Of a stretch of DNA of 64,000 bases, positions 50,807 through 62,788 are shown in pieces. Numbering within the stretch: the stretch's first letter is position 1; each line of letters starts with the position of its first letter. Under the pieces are notes generated by a model that saw nothing but the letters and a program-made list of their open reading frames with translations, searched no databases and was not told the DNA's origin. The translations under genes were made by a program, and so were the position numbers. The DNA is from Paragordius varius (lineage: Eukaryota; Nematomorpha). Location: assembly GCA_964247055.1 (NCBI GenBank), contig OZ176053.1:9796001-9860000 (forward strand), read 5' to 3'.

Positions 50807-53800
50807 TTATGGTTTATAATGGTGATTAAAAAATGTTATCATTCTTTGTGCGGCTGTCTTAACCATTTCTGAGGGGAGAATCAGTGATAAACGCAAATAA
50901 TTCTTGATCCCAAACATCTATAAAATATCAAGTAAAAATTTGAAATTATAAAGACTGAACGTTACAACCAAAAAACAAATATTTATTTTTCAAAAGACAA
51001 ACATACTTTTTTAAACTTAATTTTACCTATATAAACTATTGAATAACAATTATAAAACTAACTGATTGTGTTGCCAACATACATTATATCATACTTGGCA
51101 GTTCAAAACAAGCTAAAAATTAAATTAAAAAAAACAGCAGCTTTTATGCTATTTGTCTTATGTTTTTACATTTTGTTGGCATAATTTTTATTGTAAGTAT
51201 CACGTTTAATTATGTGCTCTAAAAGTTAGATAATATTAATTAATATTTTTATATTCATAATTTTATTAACTAAAACAAATGTAAAAAGTTTTCTTCTAAT
51301 TTTGAAGGCTAATTTTATCCAAAAAAAAGAAAATAAAATAAATATCCATAAATTACGCTTGATGGAAAAGGGAAAACAGCTTCCTCTCGTATTAAAGATT
51401 CAACCAATTCAACTTCACTCGTGTACTCAGGAAAATGTTCAATGTCTATTCTTATCTAAACAATTTGGATAAAACGTTACAAAATTACATTATATTGTTT
51501 GTGCATCAATATTTACAAGCAATGATAGCGTTTTGTCGAAACAAAATAAGAACTTATTTGAAACACAATGGAAATTATTAATTTTTCAAATTGATCACTA
51601 AAATACATTAACTTATCTTGTTTTTACCCTATTAAATTTTAAAAAGTAATATAGTGATAAAATTAGTAAAATTTTACCATCATAAACATTGAACCCTTCG
51701 GCATGATTGGATAAATTCCGGGAATGGTGTTTAACATAGTCGTCAATGTATTTGCATTTTCCTAATATTATATGATAAATAAAAAAAATTACATAAAGAT
51801 TAGAGATTTTTAATTTGATTAATTTTCAAAAAAACAAAATTTACATAGGCAAGTGAAACAGCTTTCGTGAAGTAGGATTCCGGCGTTTTGGATAAAATTT
51901 CAGGGAGTGCAGCTTGTATGAGGGAATTTACTCCAAAACTAGTTTGACAAAATTTGTTGATACCTTCTCTAACCTATTTGAAAATATTGTATATAATAAT
52001 TATAATGAAAATTTCAAAAATAATTTGTTGATTTTAGCAAAGTTATAACAATTTAACTCTCTTGCAGCAATAAAACAATTTACAAATGAGAAGACCTCCT
52101 TGAGCCTCCAATTATGAAATTGTAAATTTTTTAAGTTCTTTATTTAAATATTAAATCTATATATTTATAAAAATGGAAAATGCTGGCTTTGTGATCTGGT
52201 ACAGGAAAACCGGTAGACCCATTCAAATGCAAACTTCGAAAAAATATAATCATTAATGAATGCCCCGACAATAGCTTCGCCCTTTTTTTGAAATAGGCCC
52301 CCAGTTCGGGCCCACCCCGTGTAAAAAACGGTTTTTTTTGAAAACAGAAGTCCACAAAAATCGTGTCTTTGAGACAATTTTCTGGAGAACGTGTTGGACC
52401 ATTCTATTTCAAATGTGATTTTTGTTTACTTATTTTCGATTGCGCCGAACATAGTCGAGTCACTTTTTGATTTAGGCCCTCTTTTTATCCGCTACCCCCG
52501 TAAAATGCCATTTTTTTCAAAAAACAAAGTCCACAAAAATAATTTTTTAAATCTATTGTTTGCCCTAGGAATGAGACCGTAAAAATTCAATATGGATTCC
52601 ACGTATTCCCTATTAAAAGACAAAAATTTTAGTCAGGCGTTTCTTTGATGATAGCTGCTGGTAAGAAGCTCCGCTAAAAACTGATTTCTCATGTAACTTT
52701 GTGATCTGTTTCCGGAAAACCGGTGAACCCAATCAAATCCAAATATCGAAAAAATATAATCATTAATGAATGCCCCGACAATAGCTTCGCCCTTTTTTGG
52801 AATTAGATCCCCAGTTTGGGCCTACCCCGTGTGAAAAATGGGTTAAGTCAATTTTTTGGAGAACGTGTTGGACTATTCAATTTCAAATATGATTTTTGTT
52901 TACTTATTTTTGATCGCGCTGAACATAGTCGACTCACTTTTTTGATTTAGGCCCTCTTTTCACCCGCTCCCCCCGTAAAATGCCATTACCCCCCCCCCCC
53001 CCCCCCCAGAAGTCCGAAGGACTTCCTCGGGCGCAGCCCGAGATTTACGCTAGTATTTATATAAATATCCAAAAAATCGCAGGCATGCCAATATACTTAA
53101 TAAGTAAATTAATTAAAATCCCTTGCCTTTAGACCAACTGAAATTTAAAAAGTATCATTATAACTTAAAATGTAATGAAATTTACCCAAAATACTTTAAT
53201 ACCGTTAAAAAGACTGTCATACTGGAGAGAAAATTCACTCGATATTTTTAACAATAAAATTAATACATTAACACCAATTAATGTCAATAAAATCGGTTTA
53301 GCATTTGGATACAACACATTCATTTCAATCATCCGATTAGAATTAAGGTCTCTGGAGACCCCAGGCCTGGTTAAAATCAAATATTTCAAGGAACAAATTA
53401 AACCATTGCAAAAATTGGCACTTATATAACATTTACTTATTTTATGGATAAACATCAAGGTAAAATTTTAGTCAACATGACATGTGTGCATTAGTTAAAT
53501 ATAAAATTAATGCAAAATAAACCACCGTTTCTGTTTATATGAATGTTGAATGTATTTTAGATTTTAAATTAGCTTTAATTTAAGCCTAGAATTAAGTAAA
53601 CACGAACGATATTTTGCGAAATGTTGTAAGATAAAAATGACGTCAAAGTAGTTTGACATGGAAATTATTTGGATATTTTGGCTTATTCTATAATTTATAG
53701 AAGCCGTTTCTTTCAGTTATTTTATAAAAATATTAATTAAAATATAGTCTGGGTCGCTAGATACCCGAATTTGAATCAAAGTGTTAAACCATTGAAACCT

Positions 53801-56122
53801 TGGACTTTATCGTTTGTTTAAATATTATTGTTTTAAATTAATTTTTATCTTTTAATTTTATTTCTATAGAATAGCTTTATCTTCATTTTTTTTTAATAAA
53901 AATAAACCTCGGTCAAAACATGCATAGGATCATAAACAGCAACCCAACCGATTCGCCAACCGGGAACAATATACCTATATAATATATACCTTATATTCAT
54001 AATTAAATAAAAAAATAATTTTCATAAATTAACTGATTAATTACCGTTTACTTAAAGAACTGCAAATCAAAATGGGAACAGTTTGCGTAAGTTCCGCTAA
54101 GGAAATAAACTTTTCTCCCGGAAATACCTAATAAACAATTTAAAACTCTTATTAAAATTTTAGTGTAAAAGTAAAGGTTAAAATAAGACAAAAGATAAAA
54201 AATAAAGGATTAATATTTTTTTAAAAGAAAACCATAATTTTTGATCCTTGATTTTTCTTATGACCTATTTATAATTGATAAAAATTGTACATCTGTATTT
54301 CGCAACCCAAAACGATAAATCACATTTAAAAACATCAAGGTTGGGTATCATATATGTTTTTTACTATTTATTTTAGTTCATATAATTTCAATTTTTACTG
54401 GAAATATTAGAATGTATGCTTACAAAGTGAGCATAAACTTCATCCGCCACAATAGGAATGTTATGGCGAGAAGCAACTATTAAGATATCTTGCAAATGTT
54501 TTCGCGAATAAACGCTTCCACAAGGATTTGAAGGATCATTAATAACTATAGCCTTCGTATTTTCGTTAATCAATGATTCCAAATGGTTTAAATCGATTTC
54601 CCAATTCTTATGTGGCTAATATATTTTTAATATAAAAAATATTCTTTATTTGGCATATTAATCGAAGTGGGCTTTAAATCAAAAGTTTTGCAAGATTTAA
54701 ATACTTGTAAATTGTAATCAAAAAAATTGATTCCATTCATTTGAGCAAATGTTTTATAGATTGGGAAGCAAGGTTTGGGCACTAATATATTGTCACCCGG
54801 ATTAGCAAGGGCTTCAATGCTCCATAAAAGTGCTTGAGTACAACCAGTTGTCAAAAATATGTCCTAAAATAAAAATAGTAATAGAGTTAACCAAATATGA
54901 GTCAAATTTATTATCACTCCTATATTATACCAGGCGTAATTATAAGTTTTTCCCGTTTTTTAATTAAAAAATGTAATTTTGAAAGGAAGTAAATTATTTA
55001 TTTTGATCATAATCTTGTTATCCGGCTTCTACACATTTCGCCCATCTCAGAAAATATAGGAATGCTGTGGCAGAAAAACTGATTTTTAAGCTGAAAACCA
55101 CACGTCAAGCCATTTTCCAACGTCTTCAAATTTTTGAAAAGCTGCTCTCCGAGAATGTGTCTCATTGAATCGAGGTTTAAGCAGATGGCGCCAGGCTAGA
55201 AAAATTCAGCGTGCAAAATAATTTCCCATCGAAGCGTTTCAAGGTGTCTTTCACTGGTTTTGCTGTGTAAGAGGGAGCATATGTCATATAGAAAAATCCC
55301 TTTGCCGTGTATTCTGACCCATTCCGGTCATTTTAAACGAATGCATGGTCTACATTAATAAATTGTTAGCGATAGCGTTGTTATAAACGATCAAGCGTCA
55401 AAAGTCATAATTTGCAACATCGTTCTGGCCCCAGAATTCACAGAGCATGGTCTTCCTACCGACGCAATTCTGCCTTGTTATGGATGGAGCGGCTTGGCAA
55501 GGTGAAAGTCACGAGAGCTTTTAATCCAAATATAGCCACTTCTATCACCTGTCTCAATTTGATGCACAAATGTTATCGTGACGTTGAAGCAGGATTTTAC
55601 AAATCACTGCGCCCTATTTTGACGTTCATTCAAATTGTTGGGGACCAATTTACCGAGTTTAGTAGTCTTTCCGATTGCTCGTAGACATGTATAGATGTTT
55701 TTGTGATATAAGTAATGCTTTTGCCAATTCTTATTAAGTGTGAGTTGGGCATCATACTCTTAACATCTTCGCACTTGTGTAATCTATCAGAGCGCTTTCA
55801 CTCTTTCCTATGAAATCACAACTTTTAACGTTTGGAAACTATGTTTTACATTTGTTAATCAATAGAGTTCACCATAAGTTTCTGCCAGCAAACGATAACT
55901 TTCAAACGACTATTTTTTTCTGATGGCAATGCGTGCCACAAATATTCCTTTTCAACACAAAATTTGACATTATTCTTGAATGATTAATATAGGACCAAAG
56001 TTTTTGGCAAACTTAGCTTGTGTGTCTTCGTTTAATGTCAGATGAACAAAATGGAGTCTGTGTCAAATTAATGGCCATCTACTCTCATGTCTTCTCAAAG
56101 TTAAACTAAAAAACTATGGATA

Positions 56123-56162
<40 letters not shown>

Positions 56163-59100
56163 TCCTGGAGTGGTTTTATTATAAAACTATAATCCTAAAT
56201 ACTTACATTATGGCTAACTGATATACCCTGAGACGCATAATGATCTGACAAAGCGATTCTAGCACTCTCAAGCCCTAAAAAAATAATATATACCATTTAC
56301 AGTTCAAATTCACCCTTGAACAATTCAAATTCACCCTCGAACAATTCAAATTCACCCTTGAACAATTCAAATTCACCTTCGAACAATTCAAATTCACCCT
56401 AAAAATAAATTATATGTTTTCGAACTAATATAATTCATTATTTATATGAAATATATGTTTATGGTATAGTTTATTATTTTTTCAGTATTATTTTGATTTA
56501 AAACAAAACTTTTATTTTTGAAAAATATATAAAATATAGATAATTTTTAATCTTAAAAAACATATATTTTATTTGAGGGTGAATTTAAATTGTTCGAGGG
56601 TGAATTTGAATTGTTCAAGAGTTTTGAATTGTTTAAGGGTGAAATTGAACTGTAAATGGTATATATCATATTTATGCGCTAAAAAACTAAACTAATTTGG
56701 ATTTTTCAGGGTTAGGTGTGATCGGTTTGGATGCATTCATGATGACCACTGGGACCGGAAATAACCAGATACAAAATTAAACTATACCATTAATTCAAAT
56801 TCACCCTTGAACAATTTAAATTCACCCTAAAAATAAATTATGTATTTTCGGGCTAATATAACTCATTATTAATAAGAAATATATTCTTATGGTTTAGTTT
56901 ATTATTTTTCATAATTAAATTATTTTAAACTAAATTTCATTTTTAAAAAATATAAATAATATAGGTAATTTTTACTCTTAAAAAACATAATTTACAAGGG
57001 TGAATTTGAACTGTAAATGGTTAGGTATAAATTTGTATTTATAATTTTTTTAAATTATAATAATGACTGCATGTGTAAGCGGTCCGACCGGTTTTTATTT
57101 TTTAATTGGTCAAAACAACTCTAGAATTTGTATAAAACTAAATAAACGTTGTGAACTAGCAGGGGCGTACCGAGGGGGGGGGGGGGGGCAAGGGGGTGCA
57201 TCATGCCCCGGACGCCGTTATTTAGGGGCGCCTAAATGATTTTTTAAAATTAAATTTTAATTATGCAAAAATAATAAGAACTTTAAAATGAGATTTTTCA
57301 GCATTTTAGGTAATAATGCCTAAATACATACTCTATTATTCACCTAATTAGTACCATAAAACGAGAATGACTTAACATTGTTGAGAGTGGAAAAAGAAAT
57401 ATGATAGATTTTAATGATATAATTGATAATTTTGCAATATCAAAAGCCAGAAAAATTTTTACATAAAAGATATTTTCTCTTAGTTGCTTTTTTCCTTTGC
57501 AAGTGATAAAATCTTCATATAATTAATATTTTATTAAATAAATTGCATTATAATTCTGTTAAAATTGCATTGTAAAATTCGCTAAGATTTACAATTATTT
57601 TTTATTGTTCGCCATTATCATAAGATCAATTCAATATATGCAACAAAAACCTTATTTTTATATATAACTAGCGTGAATCTCGTGCTGCTACGCAGCCCGA
57701 GGAAGTCCTTCGGACTTCTGGGGGGGGGGGGTTCAAAGTTTGGATTTAAATGGGTCTACCGGTTTTCCTGTACCAGATCACAAAGCCAGCATTTTCCATT
57801 TTTATAAATATATAGATGAGGATGATAGATACTCCTTACTCAGCATCTATCATCAAAGAAACGCTTGACTAAAATTTTTGCCTTTTAACAGGCAATACGA
57901 AAAATCTTTCTCGAATTTTTACAGTCTCATACCGTGGACAAAAAAATACAATCAAAAAAATATTTTTGTGGACTTTGTTTTTTGAAAAAGGTGGCATTTC
58001 ACGGGGGGAGCGGGTAAAAAGAGGGCCTAAATCAAAAAAGTGGCTCGACTATGTTCGGCGCAATCGAAAATAAGTAAACAAAAATTATATTTGAAATTGA
58101 ATGGTCCAACACGTTCTCCGGAAAATACTCTCAAAAACACGATTTTGTGGACTTCTGTTTTCAAAAAAAACCCGTTTTTCATACGGGGTGGGCCCGAACT
58201 GTGGGCCTATTTCAAAAAAAGGGCGAAGCTATTGTCGGGGCATTCATTAATGATTATATTTTTTCGATATTTGGATTTGATTGGGATCACCGGTTTTCCG
58301 GAAACAGTTCACAAAGTTATATGAAAAATCAGTTTTTAGCGGGTAGCTCCTTACCCAGCAGCTATCATCAAATAAACGGTGGACTAAAATTTTTGCCTTT
58401 TAACAGGGAATACGTGGAATCTTTATTGAATTTTTACGGTCTCATACCTAGGGCGAAAAATCGATTTAAAAAATTATTTTTGTGGACTTTGTTTTTTGAA
58501 AAAGGTGGCATTTCACGGGGGGAGCGGGTAAAAAGAGGGCCTAAATCAAAAAAGTGGCTCGACTATGTTCGGCGCAATCGAAAATAAGTAAACAAAAATT
58601 ATATTTGAAATTGAATGGTCCAACACGTTATCCGGAAAATTGTCTCAAAAATACGATTTTGTGGACTTCTGTTTTCAAAAAAAACCCGTTTTTCATACGG
58701 GGTGGGCCCGAACTGGGGGCCTATTTCAAAAAAAGGGCGAAGCTATTGTCGGGACATTTATTAATGATTATATTTTTTCGATATTTGGATTTGATTGGGT
58801 CTACCGGTTTTCCTGTACCAGATCACAAAGCCAGCATTTTCCATTTTTATAAATATATAGATTTCCATATTATGGAATTCATTAGAATACTTATGTATTT
58901 AAAAATGAATAAATTTAGTATCATATAAATATATATATTTAATAGATTTAAAATTTATATGACTGTGTTGTCTTATCTATGGTGTTTAGGATGCAACGTT
59001 TATATTTTTTTTACTCAATTGTTTTATTGGCTTTTAAAAAAAAGGGGGGGGGGGGGGGGGGGCATAAAAGTTTTATGCCCCGGGCGCCAATGCTCGGTAC

Positions 59101-62100
59101 GCCACTGAGAGCCCACATTTTCCTTTGAAAGAGTCATTTTATTTATCATAACAACGAAAAAGTAATTTTAATTTAATATCAAACCGTTAAAAATCTTAAT
59201 ATACTGAAATTACAAGCTATCTATTTGAACAAAAAATGTATTGATATCTACTTTTGATTTACAGTATCAAATAGGGCAACTCTTGTAATTTAATTTACAC
59301 CTAAGTAGTTTTTGCCAGGCTATTTAATAATGTAATAGATTATCCACCTTTATAAATTTGTATCGATCAACTTACCCGAAGAACATAGATAGGAATTATG
59401 ATTATTTTCTTGTATGACTTTAATGAGGGCGGTTTTCATTACTTCATGAGCTGGGAAAAGGTCATATAACGATGGATCTCCTAATTATAAAGCATTCAAA
59501 GCATTTATAAAATATTTCTAACAAATTAACTGAAAATATATTTAATATATTAATGGATATTGCTGTTTCACAAATATATTTTTTTGTCGTTACACTTATC
59601 AGAGACGTATAAAAGTTGATATCACTAAAACTTTTTTTCAAATAACGCTTCACATATAAAGTGCGATAACCGACCCCAAGTTTGCTTATATTCAAGTAGG
59701 TAAAATGAAACTGACATTATAATTAGGAAAATTTCGTACAAACCAAAATGAGTAGATAAAAGTTTTCATTGTAGGAATAGTGTTTATTATAGCCACGACC
59801 ATCCTTTATGCAAAACATATTATTTTTAAATTTTATTTTTTCAATTAATATTTTAAAATACCGTTATCAACTATCACATTATTGATATATTATTTCGTCT
59901 CAAGCGCCATTAACGATAATCCAAATTATTCTTAAAAAAGCTACATATTTTTACCTACATTGGGGAAATATTGGTTTTGTATTAAATACAGACAGAATAG
60001 AAGCAGCTATCTTTTAAAATAAAAATTGGTTTTCTAAATTTTGACATAGTTCATGTTTTTGTTTTGAAATTGAATGATACTATTTTGCAAATAAAACATA
60101 TATCATTTACCTTGTGCTAAAGATATTAATGGTTTTCCTGGTGTTGTTTCAACTTTGAGATTTTCCAAAACTATTCGGATAGGATTAATACAATCTCTAG
60201 CTCTTCTGGAACTTGGTATCTATAAAGTTAAAATTAAAAACCACATCTTAATGATTAAAACAAACAAATAAATAATATATCTGTGTAAACCCTATATGAT
60301 ATTAAAACACTTAAGAGTTATTATACAAAATGAGAAAGATAGGTTTCACCTGTTTATTTTTATAAATTTACAGTTTAATATATATTTTTATTTTAATTTA
60401 AATAAAAATTAATAATTTCAATTATTAAATGCTGTTTGCATCAGATCATTCCAAAGAAAATTATTAATTTGTCCTTTCTTGTTAATACTAAATTGTTTAT
60501 ATTCATTCCCAAAAAGTTAAAGAATGCGTGCTTATTAACTTTCAAATTAATTATGCAGTCATCTGGTCGAAACAATGAGTTGCCATTCAGCTTTTTAATG
60601 CCTGATGCTACGAAAAGCGCATTCGCATAGCAAACGGTTATAATATAAAAATGCTGTAAGTCTTACGTAATATTGTTTCAAAGTTTTTTTTTATCGGGTT
60701 GGAATATTATATATTGGGGCTAACTTAAAGAGCACGTAAACATATTCGGCATCACAAGGGAAAAATGACTATTAATAAATTCATGTACTCTCACTACCAA
60801 AAAATTTGAAAATATTTTGGGAATTTGACTTTATTGGAGAAAGCCAAATTTTGCATTGGATGGAATGCAAAAAAGTGGCTAAATAATGCTGTACTCATAC
60901 ATAAACATTAATTAGTTCTAGATTTGAATGGACCTTCCTGCTTTTCGGACAATTACAGTAAAGCACGACTCTCGAACCTCTATTTTTACACGTCGTTGAG
61001 CTGAACTCAGGGTTTAATATGGCTCAAATATTCTCAGCGCATTTATCTATTATTTATAAAAATGGAGAATGGTGACTTTGTGATTTTCCGGAAACCCAGT
61101 AGACCCATTCAAATCCAATTAATATAATGATTAATGAATCCCCCGACAATAGCTTCGCCCTTTTTTTGAATTAGGCCCCCAGTTCGGGCCCACCCCGTCG
61201 AAAAAACGGTTTTTTTGAAAAAAGAAGTCCACAAAAATGGTGTTTTTGAGACAATTTTCCGGAGAACGTGTTGGACCATTCAATTTCAAATATGATTTTT
61301 GTTTACTTATTTTCCATTGCGCCTAACATAGTCGGCTCACTTTTTGATTTAGGCCCTCTTTTTACCCGCTCCCCCCGTAAATTGCCACTTTTTCAAAAAA
61401 ATTAGGCCTACAAAAATAATTTTTTGAATCTATTTTTCGCCCAAGGTATGAGACCGTAAAAATTCAATAAGGATTCCAGGTATTCCCCGTTAAAAGGCAA
61501 AAAATTTAGTCGTGCGTTTTTTATATTGGCCGCTGGGTAAGGAAATTTCTACTAAAAACTGACCCGTCATATCGAAATTGCGTGCCTTTGGGGCTGAATT
61601 TCAGAAAACCTATCAGGCCATATGAGTTCAATAGGTGCTTAAAATATTACCCGTAACAAGGCAAAAATTTAGGTCACGCGATTTTTATAAAATTAGGCGT
61701 TAATAAGGCCCTTTACGCCCTGAAAAATGCGCCACCATAAAATGATTTTTTAGTTTTGAGGCATTTTTTCCAAAAACTAATGATAGCATATGGAATCAAT
61801 CATGATTCCAGGTATGCCCATATAATGGCAAACAAAACGCCTTATATTGGCCTCTGGGTAGGGGGCTACCCACGTAAAAATGCGTCAATATATCGATACA
61901 GCATGCCTTTGGAGCCAAATTTCAGAAAACCTATGAGACTATGTAACTTCAATAAGGGCCTAAAAATTTATTACCCCTTACAAATATTTTAGTATAGGGG
62001 GTTATTTCAATGAGTCGCTAAGAAAATTTTTACGCCCTGAAAAATTAGCCGCCATAAAACAATTTTTTAGTTTTGAAGCAATATTTCCAATAGCTTATAA

Positions 62101-62788
62101 GAACATATGGACATCATAATTCCAGATATTCCCCATATTATAAAAATTTTGCCCGACGCTTTTTTATACCTGCCTCTGCGCCAAAAACTACGCCACTATA
62201 TAGAAATTGCGTTAACTTATGCCATTTGAGCTCATTTAAAGTTCGAATTACTACCCGTCACTAGGTAAAAATTAAGGTCAGGCCTTTTTTTATTAGCCGT
62301 TATGGGGCCATTATGCCCTAAAAATACGTCATCCTATAACGATTATTTAATGTTGAGGTATTTTTTCTAATAACCCATGAGACGATGGTCTCAAAGATGA
62401 TTCCAAATATTTTCCCTATAAAGGCAAAAAATTTAACTTAGCGCTTTTTCCATATAGGCCTATGGGTAGGGGTCTACCGGTTTAAAACTGAGACACCATA
62501 CAAAAATGACGTGGCTTTGGAGCTAAATTTCAAAAAACCTAAGAAGCCATACGAGTTTGATAAAGGCTTTAAATATTACCCAAAAAAGGTAAAAATTATA
62601 GTACATATTTAGTACAAAAGTCAATAAATATGAATGAAAATGTATTTATTTACCTTTTTGACAATGCCGTTAGATAGCATAGTTTTCGGATCATCATTAT
62701 TGGAACATTTAATGTTATCTAGAAATTTTTCTTTAGAATCGGGTTTATTTTCTTGCGATATTGGATAATAGCCATTTTTTATGGACAT
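50807..62788 (-). CDS. TAT: Tyrosine aminotransferase, complete, 12 exons
   Basis: Minus-strand exons: 62654-62788, 60111-60219, 59376-59480, 56207-56274, 54705-54863, 54424-54615, 54045-54127, 53908-53974, 51845-51973, 51678-51761, 51357-51455, 50807-50917. All borders are GT/AG and all phases agree, giving 446 residues (human TAT 454). The enzyme is a PLP-dependent fold type I aminotransferase that moves the amino group of tyrosine to 2-oxoglutarate, the first step of tyrosine breakdown, normally in the cytosol. Visible family blocks: [60 protein letters not shown] (Asn about 222), [10 protein letters not shown] (Asp 250, Tyr 253), the Schiff-base lysine in SSLSKR (Lys 283), VPGWRIGW, and the substrate-carboxylate arginine in [12 protein letters not shown] (Arg 419). 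The first 45 residues are poorly conserved, as usual. The start is the only ATG in exon 1's frame. No break was seen; the introns carry many transposons. Confidence 0.93.
52156..53053 (+). mobile_element. Helitron-like element, copy D (898 bp), in TAT intron 8
   Basis: It starts TCTATATATTTATAAAAA after an A and ends hairpin-ATTTACGCTAG followed by T, so both termini and the A|T target are intact. It holds about one and a half satellite monomers. The poly-C run beside the 3' end is the longest of all copies (19 C). The 3' hairpin is a shorter form, CTCGGGC-GCA-GCCCGAG. It lies antisense to TAT. Confidence 0.82.
52989..53053 (+). other. Helitron 3' terminus with hairpins (copy D)
   Basis: 19 C's, the hairpin GAAGTCC-GAA-GGACTTC, a second hairpin CTCGGGC-GCA-GCCCGAG, then ATTTACG and the CTAG end. 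The second stem differs from copies B, C and E by an internal deletion yet still pairs perfectly over 7 bp. Confidence 0.75.
54929..56115 (-). mobile_element. mariner-like transposon fossil 2, in TAT intron 4
   Basis: It shares end sequence and many internal blocks with the fossil at 3391-4450. RWAKCVEAG, just before a stop, is readable on the minus strand near 55020-55055, and a block corresponding to the ACGTTGAAGCAGGATTT stretch lies near 55580. No long frame remains, only short pieces, so it is a dead copy. The right limit near 56115 is approximate; a (TA)n run follows. Confidence 0.65.
56127..56159. repeat. (TA)n microsatellite in TAT intron 4
   Basis: A pure TA run between the mariner fossil and TAT exon 4. 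Confidence 0.9.
56291..56662. mobile_element. MITE with tandem-repeat terminal inverted repeats, copy 2
   Basis: The left end ATACCATTTACAGTTCAAAT is followed by five copies of a 21-bp block alternating CACCCTTGAACAA and CACCCTCGAACAA. The right end has three or four inverted copies (GAGGGTGAATTTGAATTGTT) and closes TGAACTGTAAATGGTATAT. The core is about 170 bp and AT-rich. The element starts only 17 bp from the acceptor side of TAT exon 4 (exon edge 56274), so it supplies much of the sequence just upstream of that acceptor. Confidence 0.75.
56784..57021. mobile_element. MITE with tandem-repeat terminal inverted repeats, copy 3
   Basis: The left end TATACCATTAATTCAAATTC is followed by two 21-bp blocks, and the right end reads GGGTGAATTTGAACTGTAAA followed by TGG. 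The core matches copy 2 (for example a TTTCGGGCTAATATAACTCA type block). It is shorter because it carries fewer subrepeats at each end. Confidence 0.72.
57668..57732 (-). other. Helitron 3' terminus with hairpins (copy E)
   Basis: CTAGCGTGAATCTCGTGC, the GCTGC-TAC-GCAGC stem, the GAAGTCC-TTC-GGACTTC hairpin and 12 G's, the same as in copies B and C. Confidence 0.75.
57668..58861 (-). mobile_element. Helitron-like element, copy E (1.2 kb), inside the hAT MITE
   Basis: Both termini are intact (minus strand TCTATATATTTATAAAAA at 58861, hairpin-ATTCACGCTAG at 57668) with A and T flanks. It has a 12-base G run and holds about one dimer of the satellite, with a short form of the boundary block (GATGAGGATGATAGATAC). 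Because it interrupts the hAT MITE it is the younger of the two. Confidence 0.82.
61046..62600 (+). mobile_element. Old Helitron-like copy F with degenerate satellite, in TAT intron 1
   Basis: It begins TCTATTATTTATAAAAATGG after an A, a slightly diverged 5' terminus. The first 500 bp follow the normal monomer (CGACAATAGCTTCGCCCT, CCACCCCGT, CCGTAAATTGCC). From about 61535 on it continues as a degenerate repeat with a shorter period of roughly 300-318 bp, marked by CTGGGTAAGG / CTGGGTAGGG / CTATGGGTAGGG near 61535, 61853, 62166 (weak) and 62462. No clear 3' hairpin-CTAG end was found, so the right limit is approximate. Confidence 0.6.

Larger units (their letters stand above)
57160..59107. 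mobile_element. hAT MITE (about 754 bp) split by Helitron copy E, in TAT intron 3
   Basis: The left terminal repeat CAGGGGCGTACCGAGG and the right one CTCGGTACGCCACTG (reverse complement CAGTGGCGTACCGAG) match. Subterminal blocks are also mirrored: a G run then ATGCCCCGGACGCC on the left, and ATGCCCCGGGCGCC beside a G run on the right. CAGTGGCGTA-type ends are typical of hAT elements. The 8-bp flanks (TGAACTAG, AGAGCCCA) do not match, so the duplication is lost or the insertion is old. No coding capacity; 1,194 bp of the span is the later Helitron insertion. Confidence 0.75.

Noticed and set aside
53175-53429. 84-codon plus frame and 97-codon minus frame at 53165-53458
   Set aside because: They overlap on opposite strands inside TAT intron 8 and show no recognisable motif.
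60436-60630. 64-codon plus frame, and on the minus strand a stretch with ASGIKKL resembling the end of mariner proteins
   Set aside because: The similarity is too short and lacks the following RWxKC motif; it may be a transposon scrap in TAT intron 2 but cannot be supported.
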